Shown here piece after piece: positions 38,372 to 51,532 of a DNA stretch of 64,000 nt. Each line of letters opens with the position of its first letter. The stretch's first letter is position 1. Below the pieces are notes generated by a model that ran no database searches, had not been told where the DNA came from, and was given only the letters and a program-made list of their open reading frames with translations. Location of the stretch: assembly GCA_035048485.1 (NCBI GenBank), contig CM068590.1:12136494-12200493 (forward strand). The letters are read 5' to 3'. The DNA comes from Pteria penguin. Its lineage: Eukaryota; Mollusca; Bivalvia; Pterioida; Pteriidae. A program made the position numbers and the translations under genes.

Positions 38372-41300
38372 TTCACCGTTTTTTTTTATGTGACGGCTCA
38401 GAAATCACTCATTATTAAAGATATTACTATTCTGTTTTCAGTGTTCGATTCGAAATTAAATTTTCAAGATTTGATTTTTTTTTGATTTTCTAAATTACCG
38501 CTTATAAGCGCGCAGCGCCACCTACGACGCCAAAATTTTGAATCGCTATATCTTCCTTATTATTTGTCCGATTGGAATGAAATTTTCAGCATTCGATTCA
38601 GAAAAGGAGATGCAAGATTTTATGTCACTGCGTCAATTTCGTAGCTCTACCCCGAAAAAGTTGACCTTGACCCGATTGTTTTCATTTCAAAAAAAATATT
38701 TCAATCTTAGATTTTAGACAGTAGGATGAAAGATTTTAATGGTCTGATTTGGAATATGAAAAATTTTTGAAATCGGACCATAAATAAAGTCACAATGAGC
38801 GTGGGAAAATTCGCTATGACGTCATCAAAGCTAATTAAATATTCATACGTTAATATCTCTCTTATTAAATGAGATATCGGCATGAAATTTTATATCTAAA
38901 CATGTTTCCACATTCTTAATCTACCTCTAGAATGAAAATGGCATGCTGCCAATATTTTTGAAATTATTGAAAATTTTCGAATCAAATCTTTGGCAAGGTC
39001 TAGCGACTTTATTTGCAGTCGGATTTTGATCGGGTTTCTTCCATTCGATAGAGCGTTCAAATACCTACCAGTAAAGTGTTCTCAGATTTTCGCTAACTCT
39101 TACGGTTCTCGAGTTATTTGCGTTTGAACACGACAACCCCCTTTAAAGTGATGTTTGTGACGTCATCAACACTCATTAATTATTCATGAAATGTTTTCGC
39201 CTATAGCTCGCTTATTGAGGAAGATAGAGGTGTGAAATTTGGTAGCATGATAGAGATTGAGAATATCTACCGACTGACAAGAGGAATTTGGCATGGAGCC
39301 AAATTCCTGAAAATGACGTCATACTTTGTAAATGACGTCATATCTCCCTTATTTTTCATCGGATCGAGGCGGGGACGGTTGGAATCGATTCTGCGTGAAA
39401 AAGTAAAATGGTAAATACCAGCAACAGAATTTCGATATCTCTTACCGTTTTCGAGATATTTGCGGTCAAAGTTCAGTGTTTGGCCTTTCCTGAAAATACA
39501 ATTTAAAACTTCAGGTACCTGTGTCTCGCTTATTGATAAAGCTAGAGGTATGAAATTTGGTAGCATAAAAGAGAATGCAAATATCTACCGACTGACAAAA
39601 GGGAATTGGCAAGGTGCCAAATTCCTGAAAATGACGTCATACTTTTCTAAATGACGTCATAACTCCCTTATTTTTCATCGTATCGAATCGGGGATTGTTG
39701 CAATCGATTCTGCGTGAAAAAGTAGTTAAAGGAAAAAGGTCTGGTCTCAGATTTTCGATATCTCTTACCGTTTTCGAGATATTTGCGGTCAAAGTTCAGT
39801 GTTTGGCCTTTCCTGAAAATACAATTTAAAACTTCAGGTACCTGTGTCTCGCTTATTGATAAAGCTAGAGGTATGAAATTTGGTAGCATAAAAGAGAATG
39901 CAAATATCTACCGACTGACAAAAGGGAATTGGCATGGTACCAAATTCCTGAAAATGACGTCATACTTTGTAAATGACGTCATAACTCCATTAATTTTCAT
40001 CTTATCGAATCGGGGATTGTTGCAATCGATTCTGCGCGAAAATTTATATGCATAACATTGCCATCAAATTTTCGCTAACTCTTACCGTTTTCGAGTTATT
40101 TAGGTTTAAACACGACAACCCCCTTTAAAGTGATGCTTTCAACGTCACATAAAGTTCATTAATGTTTAATGAAATGGTTTCAGCTAAAGCTCGCTTATTA
40201 AAGAAGGTAGAGATGTGAAAATTGGTAGCATGATAGGGAATGAGGGTATCTACCGACTCTTTACTTTGAAATTTCATCTTTCGGCTATTCATTCTCACAG
40301 ACACATACTCCCGTTTAATGAAAAATTTTTTCGAAATATACGACGTTTTAAGAGAATTACGTAAGATTTAATATTTTTCGATTTTCGCGTATGTAGCTTT
40401 TAGTTTTAATGGTAGATCTCTCAAATTTTCACTGTTATGTTCTCTAGGTTCATATCTTTAGAACTTTCATCGGCCGATATTATCTATCTCTTTTAGTTTG
40501 GCCTCTATTTCAATTTAAAGTTTTTTTAAAAATTACGTAATGTTCAAAACTGTCTTATTTTTAGTCTTTTAGTTTCCAAAACATTACGAAACGATTTTCC
40601 GTAACGATTTTACTATGAAACATGTTTCCCGGTATTTGAAAGTGAGCAATTTAAAGATTTTTTTTATAAAAATATCTTACTTGCGTAACTTTCAAGTATT
40701 TTTTATTCGTCGTATGAACAAATTATAAAAACAAGAGTTTGAGAAAGCATTTTGATTTCGATTTCTTAAACAAAAATCAAATTTTGGGCACTCTACTGAT
40801 GAACAACGCAATAAACATATCTTCAGAAGCGCGGTCAATTTGCCTTGCTTAATACCTTGCACGACACCGCTGTGATATAGGACTTCTTCCATGGACAAGG
40901 CGCAGTAACTCGCGATTAATTCAATCGCGATTTTAAGTGCTTTCTATAAAATAGAGTTTGAGAAAGTATTATGCATTCGAATTCTTAAACAAAAAAAAAA
41001 CCCAAAAAAAAAAAAAAACCCCCCCCCCCCAAAAAAAAAAACAAAAAAAAAAAAAAAAAAGAAAAAAAAAAGCAAATTTACATTCTACGAGCTACTGCTG
41101 AACAAGGCTATAAAGAAATCTCCGAGCGTCGGCATTACACATTAGAGAAGCGCGGTGAATTTGCCTTGCTTAATACCTCGCACTGCGCCGCTGTTATACA
41201 GGACTTCAAACGTGTGTGAATTAATCGCCAGTTACAGTGCTTTACCTGTGGAATACGAGACATTGTCAAGTCTTTCTTTTGTATATTGGGGAAAGCGGCA

Positions 41301-41813
41301 TTACTAAAGGCCATCGCGAGGAGAATTGTTTATTCCAGCAGAGTGGCGATTCAAGGTCAAACATCTGTACACGCGAAATAACTTGCGTAAGTTCATCGCG
41401 AGGAGAATTGTTTATTCCAGCAGAGAGGCGATTCAAGGACAAACATCTGTACACGCGAAATACCTTGCGTAAGTTAATAAATAAACAACATAAAGCGGGC
41501 AGTAAGGACTGAAGATGTAGGTTACACGTGCAGATTGTACTAAGTGTGATTGTCCTACATGTTTCTTGTTTCAAATATATGGTCAAGAGTAGTCGATATT
41601 GTGCGATGTAGGCTTCAGTATAATGTGTATAATGTAAGTCGCCGTTACCTACAATTTCTGCAAGTAGATTGCGCAATGTGGATACCATCACTAAAGATCA
41701 GATATCTGGATCGTGAAAAAGAATTTTGTATTAGAGTAGGAGATCTCAGCTTCGCTGCTTCGACTTTAACTTGTGAAACCTACTCGTTGCTTTAGCAACG
41801 AGCTCGTTTCTAG
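38372..41813 (+). mobile_element. Array unit 12: Helitron-like element, full copy (type A)
   Basis: It starts TTCACCG, a private change of TTCATCCG. Two dimer repeats, A/C tract 40991-41071, 82-bp duplication, CTAG ending at 41813. It shares derived variants with unit 11 in both the dimer region (GTTAAAGGAAAAAGG) and the 3' region. About 8 CRE palindromes. Confidence 0.85.
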
Positions 41814-41825
41814 TTATTATTATTA

Positions 41826-44800
41826 TTCATCCGTTTTTTTTTTTTGTGACGGCTCAGAAATCACTCATTATTAAAGATATTACTATTCTGTTTTCAGTGT
41901 TCGATTCGAAATTAAATTTTCAAGATTTGATTTTTTTTATTTTCTAAATTACCGCTTATAAGCGCGCAGCGCCACCTACGACGCCAAAATTTTGAATCGC
42001 TATATCTTCCTTATTATTTGTCCGATTGGAATGAAATTTTCAGCATTCGATTCAGAAAAGGAGATGCAAGATTTTATGTCACTGCGTCAATTTCGTAGCT
42101 CTACCCCGAAAAAGTTGACCTTGACCCGATTGTTTTCATTTCAAAAAAAATATTTCAATCTTAGATTTTAGACAGTTAGGATGAAAGATTTTAATGGTCT
42201 GATTTGGAATATGAAAAATTTTTGAAATCGGACCATAAATAAAGTCACAATGAGCGTGGGAAAATTCGCTATGACGTCATCAAAGCTAATTAAATATTCA
42301 TACGTTAATATCTCTCTTATTAAATGAGATATCGGCATGAAATTTTATATCTAAACATGTTTCCACATTCTTAATCTACCTCTAGAATGAAAATGGCATG
42401 CTGCCAATATTTTTGAAATTATTGAAAATTTTCGAATCAAATCTTTGGCAAGGTCTAGCGACTTTATTTGCAGTCGGATTTTGATCGGGTTTCTTCCATT
42501 CGATAGAGCGTTCAAATACCTACCAGTAAAGTGTTCTCAGATTTTCGCTAACTCTTACGGTTCTCGAGTTATTTGCGTTTGAACACGACAACCCCCTTTA
42601 AAGTGATGTTTGTGACGTCATCAACACTCATTAATTATTCATGAAATGTTTTCGGACGGTTGGAATCGATTCTGCGTGAAAAAGTAAAATGGTGAATACC
42701 AGCAACAGAATTTCGATATCTCTTACCGTTTTCGAGATATTTGCGGTCAAAGTTCAGTGTTTGGCCTTTCCTGAAAATACAATTTAAAACTTCAGGTACC
42801 TGTGTCTCGCTTATTGATAAAGCTAGAGGTATGAAATTTGGTAGCATAAAAGAGAATGCAAATATCTACCGACTGACAAAAGGGAATTGGCAAGGTGCCA
42901 AATTCCTGAAAATGACGTCATACTTTTCTAAATGACGTCATAACTCCCTTATTTTTCATCGTATCGAATCGGGGATTGTTGCAATCGATTCTGCGTGAAA
43001 AAGTAGTTAAAGGAGAAAGGTCTGGTCTCAGATTTTCGATATCTCTTACCGTTTTCGAGATATTTGCGGTCAAAGTTCAGTGTTTGGCCTTTCCTGAAAA
43101 TACAATTTAAAACTTCAGGTACCTGTGTCTCGCTTATTGATAAAGCTAGAGGTATGAAATTTGGTAGCATAAAAGAGAATGCAAATATCTACCGACTGAC
43201 AAAAGGGAATTGGCAAGGTGCCGAATTCCTGAAAATGACGTCATACTTTTCTAAATGACGTCATAACTCCCTTATTTTTCATCGTATCGAATCGGGGATT
43301 GTTGCAATCGATTCTGCGTGAAAAATTAGTTAAAGGAGAAGGGTCTGGTCTCAGATTTTCGATATCTCTTACCGTTTTCGAGATATTTGCGGTCAAAGTT
43401 CAGTGTTTGGCCTTTCCTGAAAATACAATTTAAAACTTCAGGTACCTGTGTCTCGCTTATTGATAAAGCTAGAGGTATGAAATTTGGTAGCATAAAAGAG
43501 AATGCAAATATCTACCGACCGACAAAAGGGAATTGGCATGGTACCAAATTCTTGAAAATGACGTCATACTTTGTAAATGACGTCATATCTCCCTTATTTT
43601 TCATCGGATCGAGGCGGGGACGGTTGGAATCGATTCTGCGTGAAAAAGTAAAATGGTAACCACCAGCAACAGAATTTCGATATCTCTTACCGTTTTCGAG
43701 ATATTTGCGGTCAAAGTTCAGTGTTTGGCCTTTCCTGAAAATACAATTTAAAACTTCAGGTACCTGTGTCTCGCTTATTGATAAAGCTAGAGGTATGAAA
43801 TTTGGTAGCATAAAAGAGAATGCAAATATCTACCGACTGACAAAATGGAATTGGCATGGTACCAAATTCCTGAAAATGACGTCATACTTTGTAAATGACG
43901 TCATAACTCCATTAATTTTCATCTTATCGAATCGGGGATTGTTGCAATCGATTCTGCGCGAAAATTTATATGCATAACATTGCCATCAAATTTTCGCTAA
44001 CTCTTACCGTTTTCGAGTTATTTAGGTTTAAACACGACAACCCCTTTAAAGTGATGCTTTCAACGTCACATAAAGTTCATTAATGTTTAATGAAATGGTT
44101 TCAGCTAAAGCTCGCTTATTAAAGAAGGTAGAGATGTGAAAATTGGTAGCATGATAGGGAATGAGGGTATCTACCGACTCTTTACTTTGAAATTTCATCT
44201 TTCGGCTATTCATTCTCACAGACACATACTCCCGTTTAATGAAAAAATTTTTCGAAATATACGACGTTTTAAGAGAATTACGTAAGATTTAATATTTTTC
44301 GATTTTCGCGTATGTAGCTTTTAGTTTTAATGGTAGATCTCTCAAATTTTCACTGTTATGTTCTCTAGGTTCATATCTTTAGAACTTTCATCGGCCGATA
44401 TTATCTATCTCTTTTAGTTTGGCCTCTATTTCAATTTAAAGTTTTTTAAAAAATTACGTAATGTTCAAAACTGTCTTATTTTTAGTCTTTTAGTTTCCAA
44501 AACATTACGAAAACGATTTTTCCGTAACGATTTTACTATGAAACATGTTTCCCGGTATTTGAAAGTGAGCAATTTAAAGATTTTTTTATAAAAATATCTT
44601 ACTTGCGTAACTTTCAAGTATTTTTTTATTCGTCGTATGAACAAATTATAAAAACAAGAGTTTGAGAAAGCATTTTGATTTCGATTTCTTAAACAAAAAT
44701 CAAATTTTGGGCACTCTACTGATGAACAACGCAATAAACATATCTTCAGAAGCGCGGTCAATTTGCCTTGCTTAATACCTTGCACGACACCGCTGTGATA

Positions 44801-45736
44801 TAGGACTTCTTCCATGGACAAGGCGCAGTAACTCGCGATTAATTCAATCGCGATTTAAAGTGCTTTCTATAAAATAGAGTTTGAGAAAGTATTATGCATT
44901 TGAATTCTTAAAAAAAAAAAACCCAAAAAAAAAAAAAAACCACCCCCCCCCCAAAAAAAAAAAAAACAAAAAAAAAAAAAAGAAAAAAAAAGCAAATTTA
45001 CATTCTACGAGCTACTGCTGAACAAGGCTATAAAGAAATCTTCTCCGAGCGTCGGCATTACACATTAGAGAAGCGCGGTGAATTTGCCTTGCTTAATACC
45101 TCGCACTGCGCCGCTGTTATACAGGACTTCAAACGTGTGTGAATTAATCGCCAGTTACAGTGCTTTACCTGTGGAATACGAGACATTGTCAAGTCTTTCT
45201 TTTGTATATTGGGGAAAGCGGCATTACTAAAGGCCATCGCGAGGAGAATTGTTTATTCCAGCAGAGTGGCGATTCAAGGTCAAACATCTGTACACGCGAA
45301 ATAACTTGCGTAAGTTCATCGCGAGGAGAATTGTTTATTCCAGCAGAGAAGCGATTCAAGGTCAAACATCTGTACACGCGAAATACCTTGCGTAAGTTAA
45401 TAAATAAACAACATAAAGCGGGCAGTAAGGACTGAAGATCTAGGTTACACGTGCAGATTGTACTAAGTGTGATTGTCCTACATGTTTCTTGTTTCAAATA
45501 TATGGTCAAGAGTAGTCGATATTGTGCGATGTAGGCTTCAGTATAATGTGTATAATGTAAGTCGCCGTTACCTACAATTTCTGCAAGTAGATTGCGCAAT
45601 GTGGATACCATCACTAAAGATCAGATATCTGGATCGTGAAAAAGAATTTTGTATTAGAGTAGGAGATCTCAGCTTCGCTGCTTCGACTTTAACTTGTGAA
45701 ACCTACTCGTTGCTTTAGCAACGAGCTCGTTTCTAG
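41826..45736 (+). mobile_element. Array unit 13: type A copy with four dimers and the 174-bp deletion
   Basis: It has the most dimer repeats of any copy (near 42797, 43118, 43438 and 43757), about 10 CRE palindromes, and the same 174-bp deletion junction (about 42654) as units 9 and 10. The deletion and the dimer expansion are therefore independent events in one lineage. A/C tract 44910-44991; CTAG ends at 45736. Confidence 0.85.
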
Positions 45737-45748
45737 TTATTATTATTA

Positions 45749-48700
45749 TTCTTCATCCGTTTTTTTTTTTTGTGACGGCTCAGAAATCACTCATTATTAA
45801 AGATATTACTATTCTGTTTTCAGTGTTCGATTCGAAATTAAATTTTCAAGATTTGATTTTTTTAATTTTCTAAATTACCGCTTATAAGCGCGCAGCGCCA
45901 CCTACGACGCCAAAATTTTGAATCGCTATATCTTCCTTATTATTTGTCCGATTGGAATGAAATTTTCAGCATTCGATTCAGAAAAGGAGATGCAAGATTT
46001 TATGTCACTGCCGATTGTTTTCATTTCAAAAAAAATATTTCAATCTTAGATTTTAGACAGTAGGATGAAAGATTTTAATGGTCTGATTTGGAATATGAAA
46101 AATTTTTGAAATCGGACCATAAATAAAGTCACAATGAGCGTGGGAAAATTCGCTATGACGTCATCAAAGCTAATTAAATATTCATACGTTAATATCTCTC
46201 TTATTAAATGAGATATCGGCATGAAATTTTATATCTAAACATGTTTCCACATTCTTAATCTACCTCTAGAATGAAAATGGCATGCTGCCAATATTTTTGA
46301 AATTATTGAAAATTTTCGAATCAAATCTTTGGCAAGGTCTAGCGACTTTATTTGCAGTCGGATTTTGATCGGGTTTCTTCCATTCGATAGAGCGTTCAAA
46401 TACCTACCAGTAGAGTGTTCTCAGATTTTCGCTAACTCTTACGGTTCTCGAGTTATTTGCGTTTGAACACGACAACCCCCTTTAAAGTGATGTTTGTGAC
46501 GTCATCAACACTCATTAATTATTCATGAAATGTTTTCGCCTATAGCTCGCTTATTGAGGAAGATAGAGGTGTGAAATTTGGTAGCATGATAGAGATTGAG
46601 AATATCTACCGACTGACAAGAGGAATTTGGCATGGAGCCAAATTCCTGAAAATGACGTCATACTTTGTAAATGACGTCATATCTCCCTTATTTTTCATCG
46701 GATCGAGGCGGGGACGGTTGGAATCGATTCTGCGTGAAAAAGTAAAATGGTAAATACCAGCAACAGAATTTCGATATCTCTTACCGTTTTCGAGATATTT
46801 GCGGTCAAAGTTCAGTGTTTGGCCTTTCCTGAAAATACAATTTAAAACTTCAGGTACCTGTGTCTCGCTTATTGATAAAGCTAGAGGTATGAAATTTGGT
46901 AGCATAAAAGAGAATGCAAATATCTACCGACTGACAAAAGGGAATTGGCATGGTACCAAATTCCTGAAAATGACGTCATACTTTGTAAATGACGTCATAT
47001 CTCCCTTATTTTTCATCGGATCGAGGCGGGGACGGTTGGAATCGATTCTGCGTGAAAAAGTAAAATGGTAACTACCAGCAACAGAATTTCGATATCTCTT
47101 ACCGTTTTCGAGATATTTGCGGTCAAAGTTCAGTGTTTGGCCTTTCCTGAAAATACAATTTAAAACTTCAGGTACCTGTGTCTCGCTTATTGATAAAGCT
47201 AGAGGTATGAAATTTGATAGCATAAAAGAGAATGCAAATATCTACCGACTGACAAAAGGGAATTGGCATGGTACCAAATTCCTGAAAATGACGTCATACT
47301 TTGTAAATGACGTCATAACTCCATTAATTTTCATCTTATCGAATCGGGGATTGTTGCAATCGATTCTGCGCGAAAATTTATATGCATAACATTGCCATCA
47401 AATTTTCGCTAACTCTTACCGTTTTCGAGTTATTTAGGTTTAAACACGACAACCCCCTTTAAAGTGATGCTTTCAACGTCACATAAAGTTCATTAATGTT
47501 TAATGAAATGGTTTCAGCTAAAGCTCGCTTATTAAGGAAGGTAGAGATGTGAAAATTGGTAGCATGATAGGGAATGAGGGTATCTACCGACTGACAAATG
47601 GAATTTGGCATGAGCAATCGGAATATAAATAATGTCACTAACTGTTTTGATAAGCGGACAAGACAAAGAGCGACAACTCTTGATTCTTTCTACTCGCGGC
47701 TGTATGGCCAGCTGATATGTTATACCACCTGGTGTAATAGCTCTGCGAGAAATCGCGATCCACGGAATTGTTAATTCTAACAGGAGTTATCTAAGGCCAA
47801 GTATGTGGAGTAGTTAGGGTTTTGCCATCATATACAGGGCTTACTCGGATTTAACAACAGACACGATACACTCGCAGTATTCAATGTTTAAAGTGTGATG
47901 AGAAAAATACATAAATTATTCCCCCGTTTTGAAAACAATGGTTAACAAATATAAATCATTTAAGCGGTCATTGAATAACGTAGATATATAGGCTGATGTA
48001 ATGTTTGAGAGGGTTGGGGGAGTTGAAGATTATTATTATTCCTCTTACCTATGTCAGCACCTGAACGAGATTCGGTCTTTGTATTAGAGAACAGAATTTT
48101 CTAATTTCCCGTTCCAAAAAATTCTAACAACAAGTACGATATGACAATAGATGATGATAGATTCGCGGGGAACCTGCGCAGCGCCAAGACCCCACTGGGA
48201 ACCTGTGCGGCTCCGAATCCCTCGTCTTTTGGTAAATACTCACGACCCCAGCTACATTTACGCAAGTCCCCATGATATGTTATTCTGCGGGGCTCCCAAC
48301 CCCTCGTGTCTTTGTAAATACTCACGATCCCAGCTAGATTTGCTCTAGTCTCCATGATATGTTTTCGTTGATAATTATTCCATATCCATTGCTCTTTCCT
48401 AATACTTTTAATACCGCGAAACCGTAGAGGTTAAAAGGAATCAAGATTTGCTCATATACTTCTGTTGTTATTATTAATATATTTTTGTTTCATTTCATTC
48501 AATACAAAATATCTTTAGAGATTTTGAGCAATATTCCTCTTACTCCCTTTAAATTCAACCCCTCTCTCTTTCATGCGTGACAATTACTGAAATAAAATAG
48601 AGAAACTTAGCAAGTCTAAAAGAATACAGTGACAAAAAGCGAAATATCAGACTAGGCTTTCTAAAATAGTCTACCTTTCAAACAAACTGAAAGTTGGGCA

Positions 48701-49489
48701 AGTCAAGCCTCTTGCATAATTTAATCTATACCCCTTCCGAGCTCTCACATATGCCGTCAGAGAAAGAATAGGTTAGTTGTATATTATTCTAGATTGCATA
48801 TATAATTATACAGAATCCTGCTTTTGTTTTGTTGCAAAATTTTTATGATTTAAACGTTTAGAATATTTTTCCTTTGAGAAGGGGACGCTTTATCCTCCGC
48901 CTCCCTGATACCCGTGTCAAGACGCTGTCCTTGATCCGCTTGGAACCTGCACAGCTTCCAGATCCCTCGTGGTTCGAAACATACTCATGTTTCTACCCCG
49001 CCTTGCCCAAGTTTCCATGCCGTTAGTAATTATTGCTTATTCTTTGTTCCTTTTTATTTATATTTAAATTGAGAAAATATAGATTGAGGGAAAAAAACTC
49101 TAAAAAATAAATAAAGCGGAATTTCAATACAGGACATAATGAACAAGTACACTCTTAATATAGAACCTTGCCAAAGCCTACACTTTAGTACCCGTCACAA
49201 CTTACCACTTTAAGGGCACTCCGTCATCCGATGGAAACGTTTCAAACCATCTCCACCCCTCCCCGCCCACAAGCGCATCCGCACACACATCCCTATTATT
49301 ACTTATTTTTACACCTGATCTGCGTTGGTTTCGACCCTAAACGTAAACTTCTCTCTTAATATTTAGCTTTAAAGCTCTTTGCTTCCAGTATTAAATTCAA
49401 GTTCCGCTACAAAACTCTTGTTTAATCTCACTGCTTTAACTTTAGCTTGTGAAACCTTCTCGTTGCTTTAGCAACGAGCTCGTCTCTAG
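45749..49489 (+). mobile_element. Array unit 14: last copy, variant (type B) with alternative 3' half
   Basis: The 5' region is type A but lacks 41 bp (after TGTCACTGC, ~46010). Two dimer repeats follow. At about 47590-47610 it passes straight from a monomer (TATCTACCGACTGACAAA) into the type B segment, without the ~0.5 kb of type A sequence that precedes it in unit 6. It ends in the hairpin and CTAG (49486-49489), then TTATTATTATTATCATAC, which may be true host flank. About 8 CRE palindromes. Confidence 0.8.
47615..49450. repeat. Type B 3' segment, copy 2
   Basis: Near-identical to 19776-21650, with the same internal diverged direct repeats (about 48190-48360 and 48945-49030). Differences include a ~34-bp deletion near 49350 and a local change at about 49185 (CACTTTAGTACCCGTCAC). 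Confidence 0.85.
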
Positions 49490-49515
49490 TTATTATTATT
49501 ATCATACTTATAATA

Positions 49516-49575
<60 letters not shown>

Positions 49576-49613
49576 GGTGGTGGTGGTTTTTGTTGTTGTT
49601 GTTGTCGTCGTTG

Positions 49614-49644
<31 letters not shown>

Positions 49645-49743
49645 TTCGTTATCATCATATCGTTATCATCATCATCATCATCATCATCATTATTATTATT
49701 GTTCTTCTTCTTCTTTTTCTTCTTCTTCTTCTTCTTCTTCTTC

Positions 49744-49793
<50 letters not shown>
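49487..49793. repeat. Compound trinucleotide microsatellite at the array's right edge
   Basis: Consecutive tracts of TTA, GAT (from 49515), GGT, TTG/TCG, CAT, TTC and finally a long TTA tract to ~49793. All are pure or nearly pure triplets that shift register or base by single changes. The run abuts the last CTAG, so the element array sits in or next to a triplet microsatellite. Apparent ORFs here are homopolymeric artefacts. Confidence 0.95.
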
Positions 49794-49794
<1 letters not shown>

Positions 49795-50667
49795 GACCTC
49801 TTGAAATAAGTACTCAGGAGATAGTAAGTACCTCCTGCATCATTATACAAAATGGATTAATTTTCAATACAAGTAAATTTTCTCTTTATAGCTAGATTCA
49901 ACGGGATATAGGAATTTATTTATGTACTATGAAGTCTGGCCAGAAAAAAGCATTACAGTTTGACGAACATCATATAAATCACAAGAGAGACAGACAGACA
50001 GACAAACAAACAGAGAGATGTTTCTCTATATACGTTGATGTGCCCAATTAGCCCTATTCGTATAATCATTTTCAGAAATATTTTAGATGTTTACTTCTTG
50101 TTAAAATGTATATTGAAAAAAAAATTATCGAATATACCATAACGAATACGTTACCTGTTTCACAGCGTAGACACAGGATACAACACCCAAAAAAGCCAAA
50201 AGTGCTAAATATATTCCAATCTTCATATGAACCTGACGAGGGTAAAACAAAAGTGCCCTATGTCTTATATAAACAATTTGAGTGCAACAAACAATATAGA
50301 CAATACCTAATAATATTGACTTTAAACAAAACCCTTTTTATAAAATATTCTACACAGGTAACAGGCTCGCTTTTATCGGGTGATAATGTGTATACATATC
50401 GTAAAATAATTCTATTCGCGAGAACTTTATTTTAACGAAATTTTGATAACTCCAAACGAAAAGTCTTCGTTTCGTTTGATTTGACTTTTAATACATAGTA
50501 TGTATATATATATATAGTTTCTTCAGAAATGTTTTTGTCGAAAGTGAGATCATCACGGATATATATCTACACAAAAAGTTAAAGAAATTATAGTACTAAA
50601 ATGTCTTTATAAAATCTTATTCAAGTGACTTTGCTCACTGTGAATATTCGACAAAATTTCTTATACT
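49794..50667. other. Single-copy AT-rich sequence, no gene seen
   Basis: It contains a short (GACA)n-like tract near 49985-50018 and a (TA)n tract near 50500-50515. A 109-codon open frame at 50106-50435 has no recognisable domain and no supporting context. Confidence 0.6.
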
Positions 50668-50683
50668 TCTCATAAACTACTAA

Positions 50684-50959
50684 GCCGGCGTGGCCTAGTG
50701 GTATCGCGCTAGCCTACTGATTGGGAGGCCGGGGTTCGAGTCCCGCTCTGGTCATGCCGGTGTCCTATCTTTCGGATGAGACAGTAAAAACCAAGGCCCC
50801 GTGCCGTGGTATGCATTGCACGTTAAAGATCCCTCACTGCTTCGGGTGGGTCCGTTGCAAAGGTCAAAATGTGTATGCCCCGCATTATGCAGATACCGTC
50901 ACCATATACGTGAAATATTCGTGTTGTGGCGTTAAACAAAAAATCAATCAATCAATCAG
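50684..50959 (+). mobile_element. tRNA-derived SINE, sense orientation, with 13-bp target-site duplication
   Basis: The head is tRNA-like: A box TGGCCTAGTGGT near 50691 and B box GGTTCGAGTCC near 50734. A conserved-looking body follows (TCTTTCGGATGAGACAGT, GCACGTTAAAGATCCCTC, GGCGTTAAACA) and the tail is (ATCA)n. The direct repeat TCTCATAAACTAC flanks it at 50668-50680 and 50960-50972, a perfect 13-bp duplication indicating LINE-mediated insertion. The body resembles tRNA-SINEs widespread in molluscs (Nin-DC or MESC/MetaSINE types are candidates); the exact family cannot be named from sequence alone. Confidence 0.9.
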
Positions 50960-50972
50960 TCTCATAAACTAC

Positions 50973-51530
50973 CTTCAGGACTTGAATTCCAGTGTAAGTC
51001 GAAAGTCGAGTATTTGATGAATTATTACTTACTGCCCGGGACACCACGTCCCTGTAACCGAGAAATCGTGAATATTTAAATATTTCTGAAACCATAGTCA
51101 TGGAAACTTGTCTAGAAGACGGTGGCATATGTTAATTCTAGACTAAATTTTCTTGAATAGGAGTATTTCCCATGGTATAATTCAGAGGGCTAGAATATGA
51201 CATCAGACAAAAAGATAGAATTAAATACGAGTGAAATTTCTTGTCATAAATTTAGTAACTATTATGAAAGAAATCTATACACCAATTATGAAAGAAATCT
51301 GTCAACATCTTGAACATTATTTCTGACAGAGTTATCGTTCTTGTCTTTATAAATTTCCATTCCGGGTTCTCAACCGATGCCGATAGACAAATACAGAAAA
51401 TCGCATATGATAGCTCTGAAGTTTCCATAAAATTCGTAGATCTACGATATCCTTTTTAAAGCAAAGAAAACATATGCTTTTGTATAAAAAAAAATCCACA
51501 CTCACCGTCATATTGCTGGATATTTACTAC
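50973..51530. other. Single-copy sequence, no gene seen
   Basis: AT-rich and without recognisable coding or repeat structure apart from a short direct repeat, ATTATGAAAGAAATCT, near 51262 and 51286. Confidence 0.6.
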
Positions 51531-51532
51531 GA

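Noticed and set aside
1204..47389. Dozens of 60-182 codon open frames in the array, recurring every unit (e.g. starting MRSKFSVW, MKFGSMIE, MLPNFIPL, MSYMFLV)
   Set aside because: They are open frames on both strands of the same repeat. Their lengths change between copies through single-base indels and dimer number, they lack domains, and no frame is better preserved than its antisense. The longest (34183-34731, minus) arises from a 1-nt deletion joining frames.
341..49489. An LTR retrotransposon or rDNA-like tandem array
   Set aside because: No long direct terminal repeats with TG...CA ends, no primer-binding site, no gag/pol frame, and no rRNA-like conserved sequence.
49517..49850. Open frames of Met/Val/Ile/His/Tyr/Ser or Asn/Lys runs
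   Set aside because: They are translations of triplet microsatellites with no coding signal.
50106..50435. 109-codon open frame in single-copy DNA
   Set aside because: No recognisable domain, AT-rich low-complexity composition, no splice or promoter context, and nothing similar nearby.
50691..50757. A possible tRNA gene (also the heads at 54240-54295, 57120-57184 and 58020-58095)
   Set aside because: The A and B boxes are those of tRNA-derived SINEs, which continue into a body and a simple-repeat tail and are flanked by target duplications.
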